64,000 nucleotides of DNA. Origin: Phycisphaeraceae bacterium (GTDB lineage Bacteria > Planctomycetota > Phycisphaerae > Phycisphaerales > UBA1924). Positions 1 through 8,554 of the stretch are shown one piece after another (positions within the stretch are counted from its first letter, which is position 1; every line of letters begins with the position of its first letter). The notes under the pieces were generated by a model, which saw only the letters and a program-made list of their open reading frames with translations, was not told the origin of the DNA and did no database searches. The position numbers and the translations under genes are program-made. The stretch is from NCBI GenBank assembly GCA_019636795.1, contig JAHBWW010000002.1, positions 248,001 to 312,000 of the forward strand, read 5' to 3'.

Positions 1-152
1 GACTCAATACAGGTTACGCCGAATGGTCAGTTACAACTAGGGATATCCACACCAAGAACTGTTGACTAGAGCGTGCTCCTCAGAAAGTCGGTACATTTTC
101 CTCGGGGTACTCGGGGGTCCTCGACAGGTCAAATTTGAAAAAGGAAAATGGG

Positions 153-1469
153 ATGAGGATGCGGATTTTCTGTGCCGGAGCGTTGCTGGCTGTGATTTTC
201 GCGAGTTTCGGATGCAGCGCTTCGTACACATCGGAGCGAAGGCGTTCGAGTTGGGAACAAGGTGGAAACGGCAGTGCATATCGCATTCCGAGCTTGCTCA
301 CAGTGAAGGGCTCAGAAGCCGGCGAGTCGAGGTTTCTTGAGGTGAATCTGAAGTCGTATTACTTCAAGGAAGATCGCGACGCGAACTTTGTCGCGCCGGA
401 GGAAGTGCGTCAGGCCCGGTTGGTTATGAGCGAAGTGCGAGGGCAATCAGCCCGCGCAGACAGTGATCTGCGCAGGGCTGAAGCGGAGCATGCTTCAGCC
501 TTAGCCGCGCTTGCGAGGCATCAGACGGCTCTGAATCTTGCGCTTGAGTCTGAGGCTCGAAACACAAAGAAGCTTGAATCGCTGAATCGTGCGGCAATCA
601 AAGCTCAAAGCGATGTGACCGAGAGCAACTCAAAGGTCGAACAGGCAACAATCAACAAGGGGGAAGCAACCGAACGTGTGGTCAAACAGGCCGTACAGGT
701 ACGAGCGATAGAAGACGCCTTCAACGTTCGGAAAACCGCGTATCGGCGTGCGACAGAATCGACAACTGATCGAAACCGCTTGATCGCGGACTTGATGCAC
801 CTTTCCGAACGAATTGCCGTCATCCACTTGAGTTCAATACTCGCTGCGGAGGATATGTGGGAGATTTCACTTGGAACAGCGCGTAATTCACTCGCCGGGC
901 TGGCAGCGGTGCTTGATCCATCCGGAACGACTCGAGGACTGGCAGCGGGTGCGGCGTTCGCCGGTGCAACCGGCGACCTGCTTCGCTCCGAGTTGTACGC
1001 AAAGTCGTTCGCGACTGCGATCGTGCGGGCGTGCGATGACGAACGAAGGGACTATCGAATCAGCATGGAATCCCGGATGACCCAAACGATCGATAAGTAT
1101 CCGATCGATCTGGCACTGGTGGATCTTGTGGAGTATCACAAGCGAGGTTCATTCTGGCATGGCCTCTCGGTTGTCGTGGAGCGGGCGAGCACGCCTGAGG
1201 ATCTGGCTGCCCTGAAGACGGAAGCTGAGCGGAATTCTCTTATCGCACAAGCGTCCGTCAAGCGCATCACGCTCGTGACAAGTCTCGACAGAGTCAGGCG
1301 GACTATGGGCGCCGAGGAATATGTAGAAGTGCGCAGTGAGCTCAACACACTCTTTGGCGACGAGTTTCGCTTTCTTAGTCGATCCATGACACTTGACGGC
1401 CTGAGGCACTACAACAGGGCACTCGAAGAGCTGCAAGCGAAATTGGATCAGTCGGTATCAGGTGGCTGA
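153..1469 (+). CDS. Coiled-coil lipoprotein, function unknown
   Basis: This 438-residue protein is not assigned to a family. Its N-terminus (MRMRIF, then a hydrophobic stretch ending FGCS) is a lipoprotein signal with the lipidated Cys at about residue 21. Residues ~70-210 are rich in Ala, Glu, Arg, Lys and Gln with heptad-like spacing, suggesting a long coiled coil. The rest looks helical. It is therefore probably an envelope-anchored protein facing the periplasm. A TTG at 135 would add six residues, but the ATG at 153 has AAGGA seven bases upstream and gives a cleaner signal peptide. A weak inverted repeat (ACTCAAG/CTTGAGT, 1469-1500) follows the stop. The gene is convergent with aat. Confidence 0.75.
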   Translation: MRMRIFCAGALLAVIFASFGCSASYTSERRRSSWEQGGNGSAYRIPSLLTVKGSEAGESRFLEVNLKSYYFKEDRDANFVAPEEVRQARLVMSEVRGQSARADSDLRRAEAEHASALAALARHQTALNLALESEARNTKKLESLNRAAIKAQSDVTESNSKVEQATINKGEATERVVKQAVQVRAIEDAFNVRKTAYRRATESTTDRNRLIADLMHLSERIAVIHLSSILAAEDMWEISLGTARNSLAGLAAVLDPSGTTRGLAAGAAFAGATGDLLRSELYAKSFATAIVRACDDERRDYRISMESRMTQTIDKYPIDLALVDLVEYHKRGSFWHGLSVVVERASTPEDLAALKTEAERNSLIAQASVKRITLVTSLDRVRRTMGAEEYVEVRSELNTLFGDEFRFLSRSMTLDGLRHYNRALEELQAKLDQSVSGG

Positions 1470-1556
1470 CTCAAGGGAGAATGCGACCCATTACTTGAGT
1501 AACCGCTCGACAGCTTGCTGCATCGGAGATTTTAAGGGTGTCTGCTGCAGTCTCAA

Positions 1557-2219
1557 TTATACGAAAGGCTGCCATTCGCATTGAAGATTGACAGATTCTC
1601 GCAATCGAACCATGTATGCGCGGCGTGTGATTTGGGTGCATCCGAATTGGACAAGGTGCGGATTGGTGAACTGAGTATCGAGGAGGGTGTAGCCGCGACG
1701 TCGGAGGTGAGCAACGAGGTGGACAAGGCAGACCTTGCTGGCGTCGGTGCCTCCGAGGTCGGGGCGGGAGAACATGGATTCGCCAGCGAAGAGTCCTCCG
1801 AGGGCCACGCCATAGAGCCCTCCGACGAGTATCGGACCCTGTTCTGTGGTGAGCCATGCTTCGACGGAGTGTGCATGCCCGGCGCGGTGGAGCATGGAGT
1901 ATGCGTTGCGAATGCGATGGTCGATCCAGGTCTCTCCGCCGGGGCCAGCGCGAGGCCGGCTGCACGCTTCGATCACGGCGTCGAAGGCGGTGTCTGCGGT
2001 AATGGCGAAGCGGCGGCTGCGGACGCGCTGGGCAAGCGATCGCGAGATTCGAAAGTCATCGAGCGGGATGATGCCACGAACGGGTGGGTCAAACCAATGG
2101 ATTTCGCCCGAGTCGGGGTCGGCCATGGGAAAGAGGCCCTGGGCATACGCAGCGAGGATGGCACGAACGATCGTCGGGTCGAAGTGTGTGGAAGGGGCTT
2201 GATCGGGCGGGCTTGTCAT
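1557..2219 (-). CDS. aat: Leucyl/phenylalanyl-tRNA--protein transferase
   Basis: Transfers Leu or Phe from aminoacyl-tRNA to proteins with N-terminal Lys or Arg, making them ClpS/ClpAP substrates (N-end rule, cytoplasm). The 220 residues span the whole family: YAQGLFPMAD and IHWFDPP near the N-terminus, then GETWID, AHSVEAW, VGGLYGVALGGLFAGESMFS, and a C-terminal region corresponding to the usual LxDxQxxxxHLxxxG (here LLDTQFTNPHLVQFG). Length and motifs are canonical. It stands alone, convergent with the lipoprotein at 153-1469 and divergent from the small membrane-protein cluster starting at 2298. Confidence 0.95.
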   Translation of the reverse strand: MTSPPDQAPSTHFDPTIVRAILAAYAQGLFPMADPDSGEIHWFDPPVRGIIPLDDFRISRSLAQRVRSRRFAITADTAFDAVIEACSRPRAGPGGETWIDHRIRNAYSMLHRAGHAHSVEAWLTTEQGPILVGGLYGVALGGLFAGESMFSRPDLGGTDASKVCLVHLVAHLRRRGYTLLDTQFTNPHLVQFGCTQITRRAYMVRLRESVNLQCEWQPFV

Positions 2220-2297
2220 GCGATACTCGTATGCGGCGGGGGGTGAAAGCCGAGGGTTGGGGATCCCAATGAAGGCTGGCAGCCGAAGGAGGACACG

Positions 2298-2519
2298 ATG
2301 GGCAACCTGATCGAGACGATGGTGAGACAGGAATCAACTTTGTTCATGGTACTCGTGGCCGGAACTATTGTTTCGTGCACGTTGATCAGTGCGGTGTCGA
2401 AGATCGTGACGGGCATGTCGCGCGAGCGGACGCGGCGCGAAGTTGCAGCATATATCGCTGAAGGATCGATGACGCCTGAGCAAGGCGAACGCATTCTTGC
2501 AGCGAGGCACCGGGACTGA
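2298..2519 (+). CDS. Small membrane protein with SHOCT-like tail (copy 1 of 3)
   Basis: A 73-residue protein with one N-terminal transmembrane segment (residues ~12-35) and a short cytoplasmic C-terminal helix pair. The tail SRERTRREVAAYIAEGSMTP followed by EQGERIL is shared with the next two genes and resembles the short C-terminal SHOCT/oligomerisation module seen in many small bacterial proteins. GGAGG lies seven bases before the ATG. It is the first of a tandem triplet, probably one transcription unit. Function is unknown. Confidence 0.7.
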   Translation: MGNLIETMVRQESTLFMVLVAGTIVSCTLISAVSKIVTGMSRERTRREVAAYIAEGSMTPEQGERILAARHRD

Positions 2520-2534
2520 GCAAAGGAGCAGGTG

Positions 2535-2765
2535 ATGCTGACACTGGCTACTTCATGGGACTTGGGGGGAATTTCCTTCGCTGTTGTCGGCGGTGCTGTG
2601 TTTGTGGTCTGGATCATCATGGCAACGGTGCAGGGGATGGTGAAGCGGTCTGCTATTGAGCAGTCGCGTCGCGAGATCGCGGCGTATGTGGCTGAAGGAT
2701 CGATGACCCCGGCCGATGCCGAGCGTCTGCTTACTGCCGAGCCGAAGAGCATGTGCGGTGATTGA
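2535..2765 (+). CDS. Small membrane protein with SHOCT-like tail (copy 2 of 3)
   Basis: A 76-residue paralogue of its two neighbours: one transmembrane helix (residues ~14-36), a charged linker, then SRREIAAYVAEGSMTP followed by ADAERLL. AAAGGAG at 2522-2528 favours the ATG at 2535 over the GTG three bases earlier. Only 15 bases separate it from copy 1. The transmembrane segments diverge strongly while the tails are nearly identical, which points to selection on the tail. Function is unknown. Confidence 0.7.
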   Translation: MLTLATSWDLGGISFAVVGGAVFVVWIIMATVQGMVKRSAIEQSRREIAAYVAEGSMTPADAERLLTAEPKSMCGD

Positions 2766-2791
2766 GTGAAACTGACCCGAGGAGATCGGAC

Positions 2792-3016
2792 ATGTGGACG
2801 CTTGCAACAGATATCGAAGGTGAACACATCGCGCTGATCGCGATCGTGGGCGGGCTGCTGTTCGTGACGATGCTGTCGCTGGGCGGCCTGGTCAAGTCGG
2901 TGCTTGCAAGGCGGCAGGTTGAACAGTCGCGGCGAGAAATCGCGGCGTATGTGGCTGAGGGATCGATGACGCCGGACGATGCGGAACGTCTGCTCAACTC
3001 GGGGCCGAGGATCTGA
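2792..3016 (+). CDS. Small membrane protein with SHOCT-like tail (copy 3 of 3)
   Basis: A 74-residue paralogue: transmembrane helix at residues ~11-35, then SRREIAAYVAEGSMTP followed by DDAERLL. A TTG start at 2762 is possible, but GAGGAG just upstream of the ATG at 2792 matches the arrangement in copies 1 and 2. Its 3' end overlaps the 3' end of the convergent debranching-enzyme gene by 23 bases. Function is unknown. Confidence 0.7.
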   Translation: MWTLATDIEGEHIALIAIVGGLLFVTMLSLGGLVKSVLARRQVEQSRREIAAYVAEGSMTPDDAERLLNSGPRI

Positions 3017-5006
3017 GTGAGACCGGTTCTGGCGCGCTGACGAGTCTCCACGCGCGAAGGAGTTCGGCGGTTGACCATGCCTGCGCGGGGCACCCGTCGG
3101 GAGGGAAGGGTGGCTGAGCGCCGCACACTTCGCTGATGTGCCCGATGCAGACTGAATCCATACGTTCAATCAAAGGCCAAAGAACGGATCGCAAGTGTTG
3201 ACGTGCGGCGGAGCGGTGTGCGGGACTGGTCGCGCTGCGAAGGACGGCTTCGGCGTACGCACCCAAGAGCCAGGGCCAGACGGTGCCGTTGTGGTAAGCG
3301 CGATCGCGCTCGAACAGTGAACCGGTATAGCGAGGTTGATAGGCGGCGTCGGTGGGGCTGAGCGTGCGCAGGCCGAAGGGTGTGAGCAGGTGTTCATGCA
3401 CCACTGCGACGACGGCTCGGCGCTGGTCGGAGTCGAGCGGGCTGTGTTCGAGACTTGCTGCGAAGATCTGATTGGGACGGATTTCGGTGATGGGGTGGAA
3501 GATGTCGCCCACTGGCTCGAGTCTGTCGTAGAGGCCTCCGGCGGGGTTGATGAAGGCTGCGAAGGCAACACGGCAGGATTCGGCGAGCGTGATCAGGCGT
3601 TGCTGGTCGGGGCCCTGGGTCAGGCGAGCGAGTCGAACGAGTGCGTGGTGCCACAGGGCGTTGATTTCGACTGCTTTACCGTGGCGTGGGGTGAAGGTCA
3701 CGCCGTCGCGTTGGGCGTCCATCCAGGTCAACTGGGATTCGGGTGATCCTGCGGTGATCAGGCCGTCGGAATCGAGGCGGATGCCGAAGTCGGTGCCGCT
3801 TGCGTAGGCGTTGATGATCGAGAGGCAGGCTTCGAGCAATGCGGGGCGCTCAGGAATGTCCGGCGCGTGGTGGAGGAGTTCGGTGGTGGCGTGGATGAAC
3901 CAGAGTGAAGCATCGACGGTGTTGTAGTGGGCATCGCCCGTGTAGTCGTCGAATCGATTGGGGACCAGGCCGCGGCGGATGTGCTGGGCAAAGGTCGAAA
4001 GACATGCGGCGGCCTGAGCATGGCGGCCGGTTTCGATCAGGAGGCCGGGGAGTGCGATCATCGTGTCGCGGCCCCAGTCGGCAAACCACGGATAGCCTGC
4101 GAGAATGGTTGTGCCGAAGTGTGGTGCTTGCCCTCGGCGGACGATGAAGGCGTCGGCAGATTCGGTGAGGCGCGTCAGGGCGGTGCGGGCTTGTGTTTCG
4201 CTCGGGTCAAGACCGCTCAGGGCGGCGTCGAGACCGGGCGGCTCGCGGCGAGCGACAGGCTCGATCGGTCCGTTGTCGGCGACGATCCAGATCGAGCCTT
4301 CGGCCGCGGCTCCAGGGTCGAACTCGATGTAATAGGTCGCGGGAACGAGGGTGTGTTCGATGCTGTCCTGACCACGATCGGCTTCGCGGTGGTAATAGAC
4401 GTTCCGCCACAGGGTGCGAGCGGGTTGCCGCGAGAGACCCGGGTCGTGTTCGATGCGGACATGGGAGGAGGCTGAGGAGATCATGAGGCTTCGGCCGTTG
4501 GCGCTGAGTTTGAAGGCGTCGGAATTGTTGAGGCTGTGAAAGTCGCGCAGGCAGACGAGCGGATGGAGGGTGAGCACACCAGCGGCTGCTGAGGCGGTCA
4601 GGCGGTAATGGACGCGGGCGAGGGATCGCTCGGCTGCGAGCGTGAGGGTTTTGGTGAGGCTGATGCCGCCCGGGAAGGTGTAGCGCCAGATGCATGAGTT
4701 GGCATCGCGGGTGAAGGATGCCAGGCCTGGGGCAGCGGTCGGGGCGGGCGAGCCGTGAAAGTGCAATGGAGTGATCCAATGCTCGGTTGCTGGGCGGGGA
4801 ACGGTGATTGTGAGGCGCTCGGCGATTTGACTGACAGTGGCTACGCGATCGACCGGGGGGCGTGTGGCTGCGACGAGGAGGCTGTGATAGCGGCGGGTGG
4901 GGGTGCCGAGGGTGGTTCCCATGGCGAACCCGCCTAGGCAATTGGTCAGCAGGAACTCGGTGTCGAGGGAGGGCTTGGCGAGATGGACCTTGTTGAATCG
5001 TGTCAT
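2994..5006 (-). CDS. Glycogen debranching enzyme (amylo-alpha-1,6-glucosidase, GDE_N + GDE_C)
   Basis: Hydrolyses alpha-1,6 branch points of glycogen or maltodextrin in the cytoplasm. The 670-residue protein opens with the GDE N-terminal beta-sandwich signature (TEFLLTNCLGGFAMGT, then RRYHSLLVAA). The (alpha/alpha)6 catalytic domain has GYPWFADWGRDTMIALPGLL, DASLWFIHA and FTPRHGKAVEINALW, which carry the usual acidic residues. The start at 5006 (MTRFNK) was chosen because the preceding reading frame, antisense to guaB, shows no family similarity. The gene is divergent from guaB across ~130 bp. Confidence 0.92.
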   Translation of the reverse strand: MTRFNKVHLAKPSLDTEFLLTNCLGGFAMGTTLGTPTRRYHSLLVAATRPPVDRVATVSQIAERLTITVPRPATEHWITPLHFHGSPAPTAAPGLASFTRDANSCIWRYTFPGGISLTKTLTLAAERSLARVHYRLTASAAAGVLTLHPLVCLRDFHSLNNSDAFKLSANGRSLMISSASSHVRIEHDPGLSRQPARTLWRNVYYHREADRGQDSIEHTLVPATYYIEFDPGAAAEGSIWIVADNGPIEPVARREPPGLDAALSGLDPSETQARTALTRLTESADAFIVRRGQAPHFGTTILAGYPWFADWGRDTMIALPGLLIETGRHAQAAACLSTFAQHIRRGLVPNRFDDYTGDAHYNTVDASLWFIHATTELLHHAPDIPERPALLEACLSIINAYASGTDFGIRLDSDGLITAGSPESQLTWMDAQRDGVTFTPRHGKAVEINALWHHALVRLARLTQGPDQQRLITLAESCRVAFAAFINPAGGLYDRLEPVGDIFHPITEIRPNQIFAASLEHSPLDSDQRRAVVAVVHEHLLTPFGLRTLSPTDAAYQPRYTGSLFERDRAYHNGTVWPWLLGAYAEAVLRSATSPAHRSAARQHLRSVLWPLIERMDSVCIGHISEVCGAQPPFPPDGCPAQAWSTAELLRAWRLVSAPEPVSLRSSAPS

Positions 5007-5136
5007 GGCGAGGAGGGTGGGTGTTGAGACAGGGTAGGACAGGCGGTTTTGGGCGGATCGAAGAAGATTGCGGACTTCGAGCACTTGACAGGGGATGATG
5101 CGCGACGAACCCTCTCTCATGGGTACACTGACGGCA

Positions 5137-6681
5137 ATGCAAGATGACTTTCTGACGGATCCGGCTGCTGGCAAGATTGCTGCGGAAGGCATCACGTTTG
5201 ATGATGTTCTGCTGCTGCCGCGGCGGAGCGCGATCCTGCCGGCCGATGCGGATGTGCGAACGCGACTGACGCGGAACGTGCAGATCCGCATTCCGCTGGT
5301 GTCGGCCCCGATGGATACGGTGACGGAGAGCGCGCTGGCCATTGCGCTGGCGCAGGAGGGCGGCGTCGGGATCATTCACAAGAACATGCCGGCCGAGGCG
5401 CAGGCGCGCGAGGTGGCGAAGGTCAAGCGATCGGCCAATGGGGTGATCAGCGATCCGATCACGCTCGGACCCGACGACACGATCGGGCGGGCCAAGACGC
5501 TGATGCGCGAGCATCATGTCTCGGGCTTTCCGGTGACGACCGATGGCTCGCGTGATATCCGAACGCGCGGGCGCGTGGTGGGCATTCTGACACGGCGCGA
5601 TCTGAAGTTCGGCGTTGATGAAACCACGCGGGTGGGCGACGTGATGACTTCGCAGGGGCTCATCACCGCTCCGCCGCAGACGACGCTCGAACAGGCCGAG
5701 GTTATTCTCAATGCCAACAAGGTCGAGAAGCTGCTGCTGGTCGATGACAAGTTTCATCTGGCGGGGCTGATCACGATGCGGGATATCGAGCGACAGTCGC
5801 GCTTCCCGCAGGCTTGCACGGATTCCCGCGGGCGATTGATCTGCGGTGCTGCGGTCGGGCCGGATCAGCACGAGCGTGTCGATGCGTTGATCGCTGCCGG
5901 GGTCGATGTGCTGGTGGTTGATACTGCGCATGGCCATTCGGAGAATGTGCTTCGGATGGTTCGTGAGGTCAAGGCGCGGCACGCGATCGATGTCATCGCG
6001 GGCAATATTGCGACGGCCGAGGCTGCGATTGATCTGATCGACGCGGGGGCAGATGCGATCAAGGTGGGCATCGGTCCCGGGTCTATCTGCACGACGCGCG
6101 TTGTGACGGGCGTTGGCGTGCCTCAGATCACAGCCATTCTGAACGCGGTGCGCGGGGTGGAAGCGACGGGAACGGACGTACCGGTCATTGCCGACGGCGG
6201 GATCAGGCTCAGTGGTGATATTTCCAAGGCGATCGGCGCAGGCGCGAGCACGGTCATGCTGGGAAGCCTCTTCGCGGGGCTTGATGAAAGCCCAGGCGAG
6301 ATGGTGATCTCGGGCGGGCGTCGCTACAAGTCGTATCGCGGGATGGGTTCGGAAGGCGCCATGATGAAGGGTTCGGCCGACCGATATCGGCAGTCGGACA
6401 AGCTGGACGCTTCGGGCAGGCCCGCGATGAAGTTCGTCCCCGAAGGGGTCGAGGGACTTGTGCCGTATCGCGGTTCTCTTGCTGAGTTTGTGTATCAACT
6501 TGTAGGGGGGCTTCGTTCGGCGATGGGGTATTGCGGGTGCGCGACGATCGAAGCGTTGCGAACGGATGCACGGTTCTGTCGTGTGTCGGCAGCCACGCGG
6601 GTCGAGAATCATCCACACGATATCAAGATCACGAAAGAATCTCCCAACTACACCTGGGAGCAGGGTCACGACGGCGGCTGA
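5137..6681 (+). CDS. guaB: IMP dehydrogenase
   Basis: Oxidises IMP to XMP with NAD+, the committed step of GMP synthesis. The 514 residues include [10 protein letters not shown] at the N-terminus, a CBS-domain pair at residues ~95-215, the loop GPGSICTTR with catalytic Cys318, [11 protein letters not shown], and the flap region [11 protein letters not shown]. In-frame starts at 5095 and 5119 would extend the protein. The ATG at 5137 (MQDDFL) fits the family length, and a perfect TTGACA at 5085-5090 suggests promoter sequence lies upstream. Transcribed toward the Bax1-like gene. Confidence 0.96.
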   Translation: MQDDFLTDPAAGKIAAEGITFDDVLLLPRRSAILPADADVRTRLTRNVQIRIPLVSAPMDTVTESALAIALAQEGGVGIIHKNMPAEAQAREVAKVKRSANGVISDPITLGPDDTIGRAKTLMREHHVSGFPVTTDGSRDIRTRGRVVGILTRRDLKFGVDETTRVGDVMTSQGLITAPPQTTLEQAEVILNANKVEKLLLVDDKFHLAGLITMRDIERQSRFPQACTDSRGRLICGAAVGPDQHERVDALIAAGVDVLVVDTAHGHSENVLRMVREVKARHAIDVIAGNIATAEAAIDLIDAGADAIKVGIGPGSICTTRVVTGVGVPQITAILNAVRGVEATGTDVPVIADGGIRLSGDISKAIGAGASTVMLGSLFAGLDESPGEMVISGGRRYKSYRGMGSEGAMMKGSADRYRQSDKLDASGRPAMKFVPEGVEGLVPYRGSLAEFVYQLVGGLRSAMGYCGCATIEALRTDARFCRVSAATRVENHPHDIKITKESPNYTWEQGHDGG

Positions 6682-6734
6682 CCTGTCCGGGTCGGCTCGC
6701 ACAGTCTCTTAGCATTCATCACTCAGGAGAAACC

Positions 6735-7532
6735 ATGATTCAATCAAACAATCCCGCACTCGGTGTCTTTCAACAGCCTGCGCGATGGTCGGATCTTGAA
6801 TCGGGGGTGAAGGACCGCAGCGTGATGACGTTGCAAGGCACGATCAACGCCACTGGCGTGCTGCTCGGGTTGTGCGCGGCATCGGCTCTGGCAGCGGTGA
6901 CATGGGCGGGCCCGTTCCTGGGCATGGTGACCTTTGGCGGGTTCATCGTGGGGTTCATCCTCGCGCTGGTCATCATCTTCAATCCGCGCTCGGCACAGTT
7001 TCTCAGCCCTGTGTACGCGATTCTGATGGGAGCGGCACTCGGCGGGATCTCAATGTGGTATCAGACCTGGGCGAGCGGCCAGGCAAGCAGCACGGGCAGC
7101 ACGAGTACGGTGGCTCAGATCGGCGACTCGATCGTGTTTCAGGCTGTGCTGCTGACCTTCGGTATTGCGGGCGCAATGTTGCTGGCGTATTCGCTGCGCA
7201 TCATCCGGGCGACGCCGATGTTCGTCCGCGTGGTCTCCATCATGGTCATCGGATACTTCCTGGCGGCGATCAGCACATGGATCCTGCGGTTGCTCGGCGC
7301 TGGGGTTCCGTTCCTGCACGAAATGGGCCCTCTGGGGATCCTGATCGCAGGGGGCGTGGTGGTTCTGGCAGCCCTGACATTGATCATCGATTTCAAGAGG
7401 ATCGAGGATGGCGTACAGACTGGCGCGCCCAAGTGGATGGAGTGGTATGGCGCGTTCGGGCTGATGGTGACGCTGGTCTGGCTGTACCTGCGCGTGCTTC
7501 ACCTCTTGGCGTTGCTGCGCAGGAACGACTGA
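6735..7532 (+). CDS. Bax inhibitor-1/YccA-family membrane protein
   Basis: A 265-residue polytopic inner-membrane protein with about seven hydrophobic helices after a ~35-residue cytoplasmic N-terminus. The pattern matches the bacterial branch of the Bax inhibitor-1 family: a conserved N-terminal NPAL/FQQP segment, then LQGTINATGVLL, NPRSAQFLSPVYAILMGAAL, and a late IIDFKRIEDG followed by EWYGAFGLMVTLVWLYLRVL. Members of the superfamily are implicated in calcium leak or protease modulation; the role here is not determined. AGGAG precedes the ATG by five bases. An in-frame extension back into guaB is disregarded. Confidence 0.85.
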   Translation: MIQSNNPALGVFQQPARWSDLESGVKDRSVMTLQGTINATGVLLGLCAASALAAVTWAGPFLGMVTFGGFIVGFILALVIIFNPRSAQFLSPVYAILMGAALGGISMWYQTWASGQASSTGSTSTVAQIGDSIVFQAVLLTFGIAGAMLLAYSLRIIRATPMFVRVVSIMVIGYFLAAISTWILRLLGAGVPFLHEMGPLGILIAGGVVVLAALTLIIDFKRIEDGVQTGAPKWMEWYGAFGLMVTLVWLYLRVLHLLALLRRND

Positions 7533-7554
7533 GGCCTTGGGGCGGCAGGATCTA

Positions 7555-8472
7555 TCAGAACCGCACTGTCAGATCGAGCCCGAAGTAGATTGCAGGGTCG
7601 AGATCGTCTTCGACGATTTTTCGGCCTTGGGCGTTGCTGATCTCGAGGTTCGAGCCGAGGTGCGCACCGACGCGCCCGCCGATGATGAAGTTCTGATTCG
7701 GTGTGAATCGCGCAAAAACTCCCAGCGGGATGCGCGAATCCAGCGCGATGCCTGAGGGCACCGGGCCATCCTTGTCGAGGCGGAACTCGCGGCGCTCCCA
7801 CCCGCCTTCGACCCCGACCGCCCAGGTTTGCGAAGGCTGATACGTCAGGCTGACCGATGCTCCCTGCCCGGTCGCGAGGACGAGTTTCTCGGCGACCTGC
7901 CAGCGGATGATGGGGACAGGGAAGACAAGAAAGTCGTCTTCGAGGCGTGAGGAGCCGATAACGCCGACGCCGAGCGTGAGTTTCTCGTTGAAGGTGTGAA
8001 CGTATCCGACCATTCCCCCGCCGGTGATCGTGTCGTCGAAGTCGGCCCCGCTTTCGCCAGAGGAGGTGATGAAGCCGTTGACGAACCACGAGCGTGAGTC
8101 ATCGATTGCGAAGTCCAGCCCGGCTGAGAAGCGTGCGATGAGAATGTCGTCGAAAGGCTCGCTGGTGCCCGCGATGAGATTGGTTGAACTCGAAAAGTCG
8201 TAGTGCGAGTGTTCGGCACTCATGCCAATCTGAAGGGAAGCTTTGTCTGAGAGTTTGTATCCGATGCCCAGAGCAGCACCGAGTCGCGTGATGGAGAGGC
8301 TGCCGGTGGCGTCATCGAAATCGGCTTTGCCGGCGTGCGATCCACTGAGCGTCAGTGCGACGCTGAGCGGAGATTGCTTGGTCTCGGTCGGAGCTTCGAC
8401 GGCGTCCTGTGCGGTTGCGGTACCGGCAAGCAGGGCGATGAGCAGCATGGCATGCGATGGGCGAGACGACAT
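7555..8472 (-). CDS. Predicted outer-membrane beta-barrel protein
   Basis: A 305-residue secreted protein. A signal peptide (AMLLIALLAGTATAQ) is followed by a chain of short amphipathic strands with alternating polar and aromatic residues, ending in LGLDLTVRF. A terminal Phe of this kind is typical of barrels assembled by BamA. The composition resembles DUF6268/transporter-type planctomycete barrels, but the family was not confirmed. AGGAGG nine bases before the ATG at 8472 decides the start over the TTG at 8481. Transcribed after the DUF1570 gene and convergent with the Bax1-like gene. Confidence 0.7.
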   Translation of the reverse strand: MSSRPSHAMLLIALLAGTATAQDAVEAPTETKQSPLSVALTLSGSHAGKADFDDATGSLSITRLGAALGIGYKLSDKASLQIGMSAEHSHYDFSSSTNLIAGTSEPFDDILIARFSAGLDFAIDDSRSWFVNGFITSSGESGADFDDTITGGGMVGYVHTFNEKLTLGVGVIGSSRLEDDFLVFPVPIIRWQVAEKLVLATGQGASVSLTYQPSQTWAVGVEGGWERREFRLDKDGPVPSGIALDSRIPLGVFARFTPNQNFIIGGRVGAHLGSNLEISNAQGRKIVEDDLDPAIYFGLDLTVRF

Positions 8473-8554
8473 GGGACGCAACCTCCTGGTGATGGCAAGA
8501 GGCTACGCCGGGAATTGAACTCGGGCGAGTGGTGCCAGCGATTGGGAAGTTGGA

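Noticed and set aside
5085-5129. Perfect TTGACA box before guaB with a TACACT at 5124
   Set aside because: The boxes are 33 bases apart, too far for one promoter, and no -10 fits at 16-19 bases. Kept only as a hint that the guaB start is not at 5095.
4207-6702. Very long minus-strand open frame (over 800 codons) antisense to guaB and part of the debranching gene
   Set aside because: It overlaps two well-supported genes, is extremely Arg/His/Pro-rich, and shows no family motif; a by-product of high GC.
8506-8527. T-loop-like sequence (GAGTTCAATTCCC on the minus strand) suggesting a tRNA or tmRNA end
   Set aside because: No matching acceptor stem, D-arm or anticodon arm could be folded around it. 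The stem has mismatches and no CCA follows. It lies in the gap before the barrel-protein gene.
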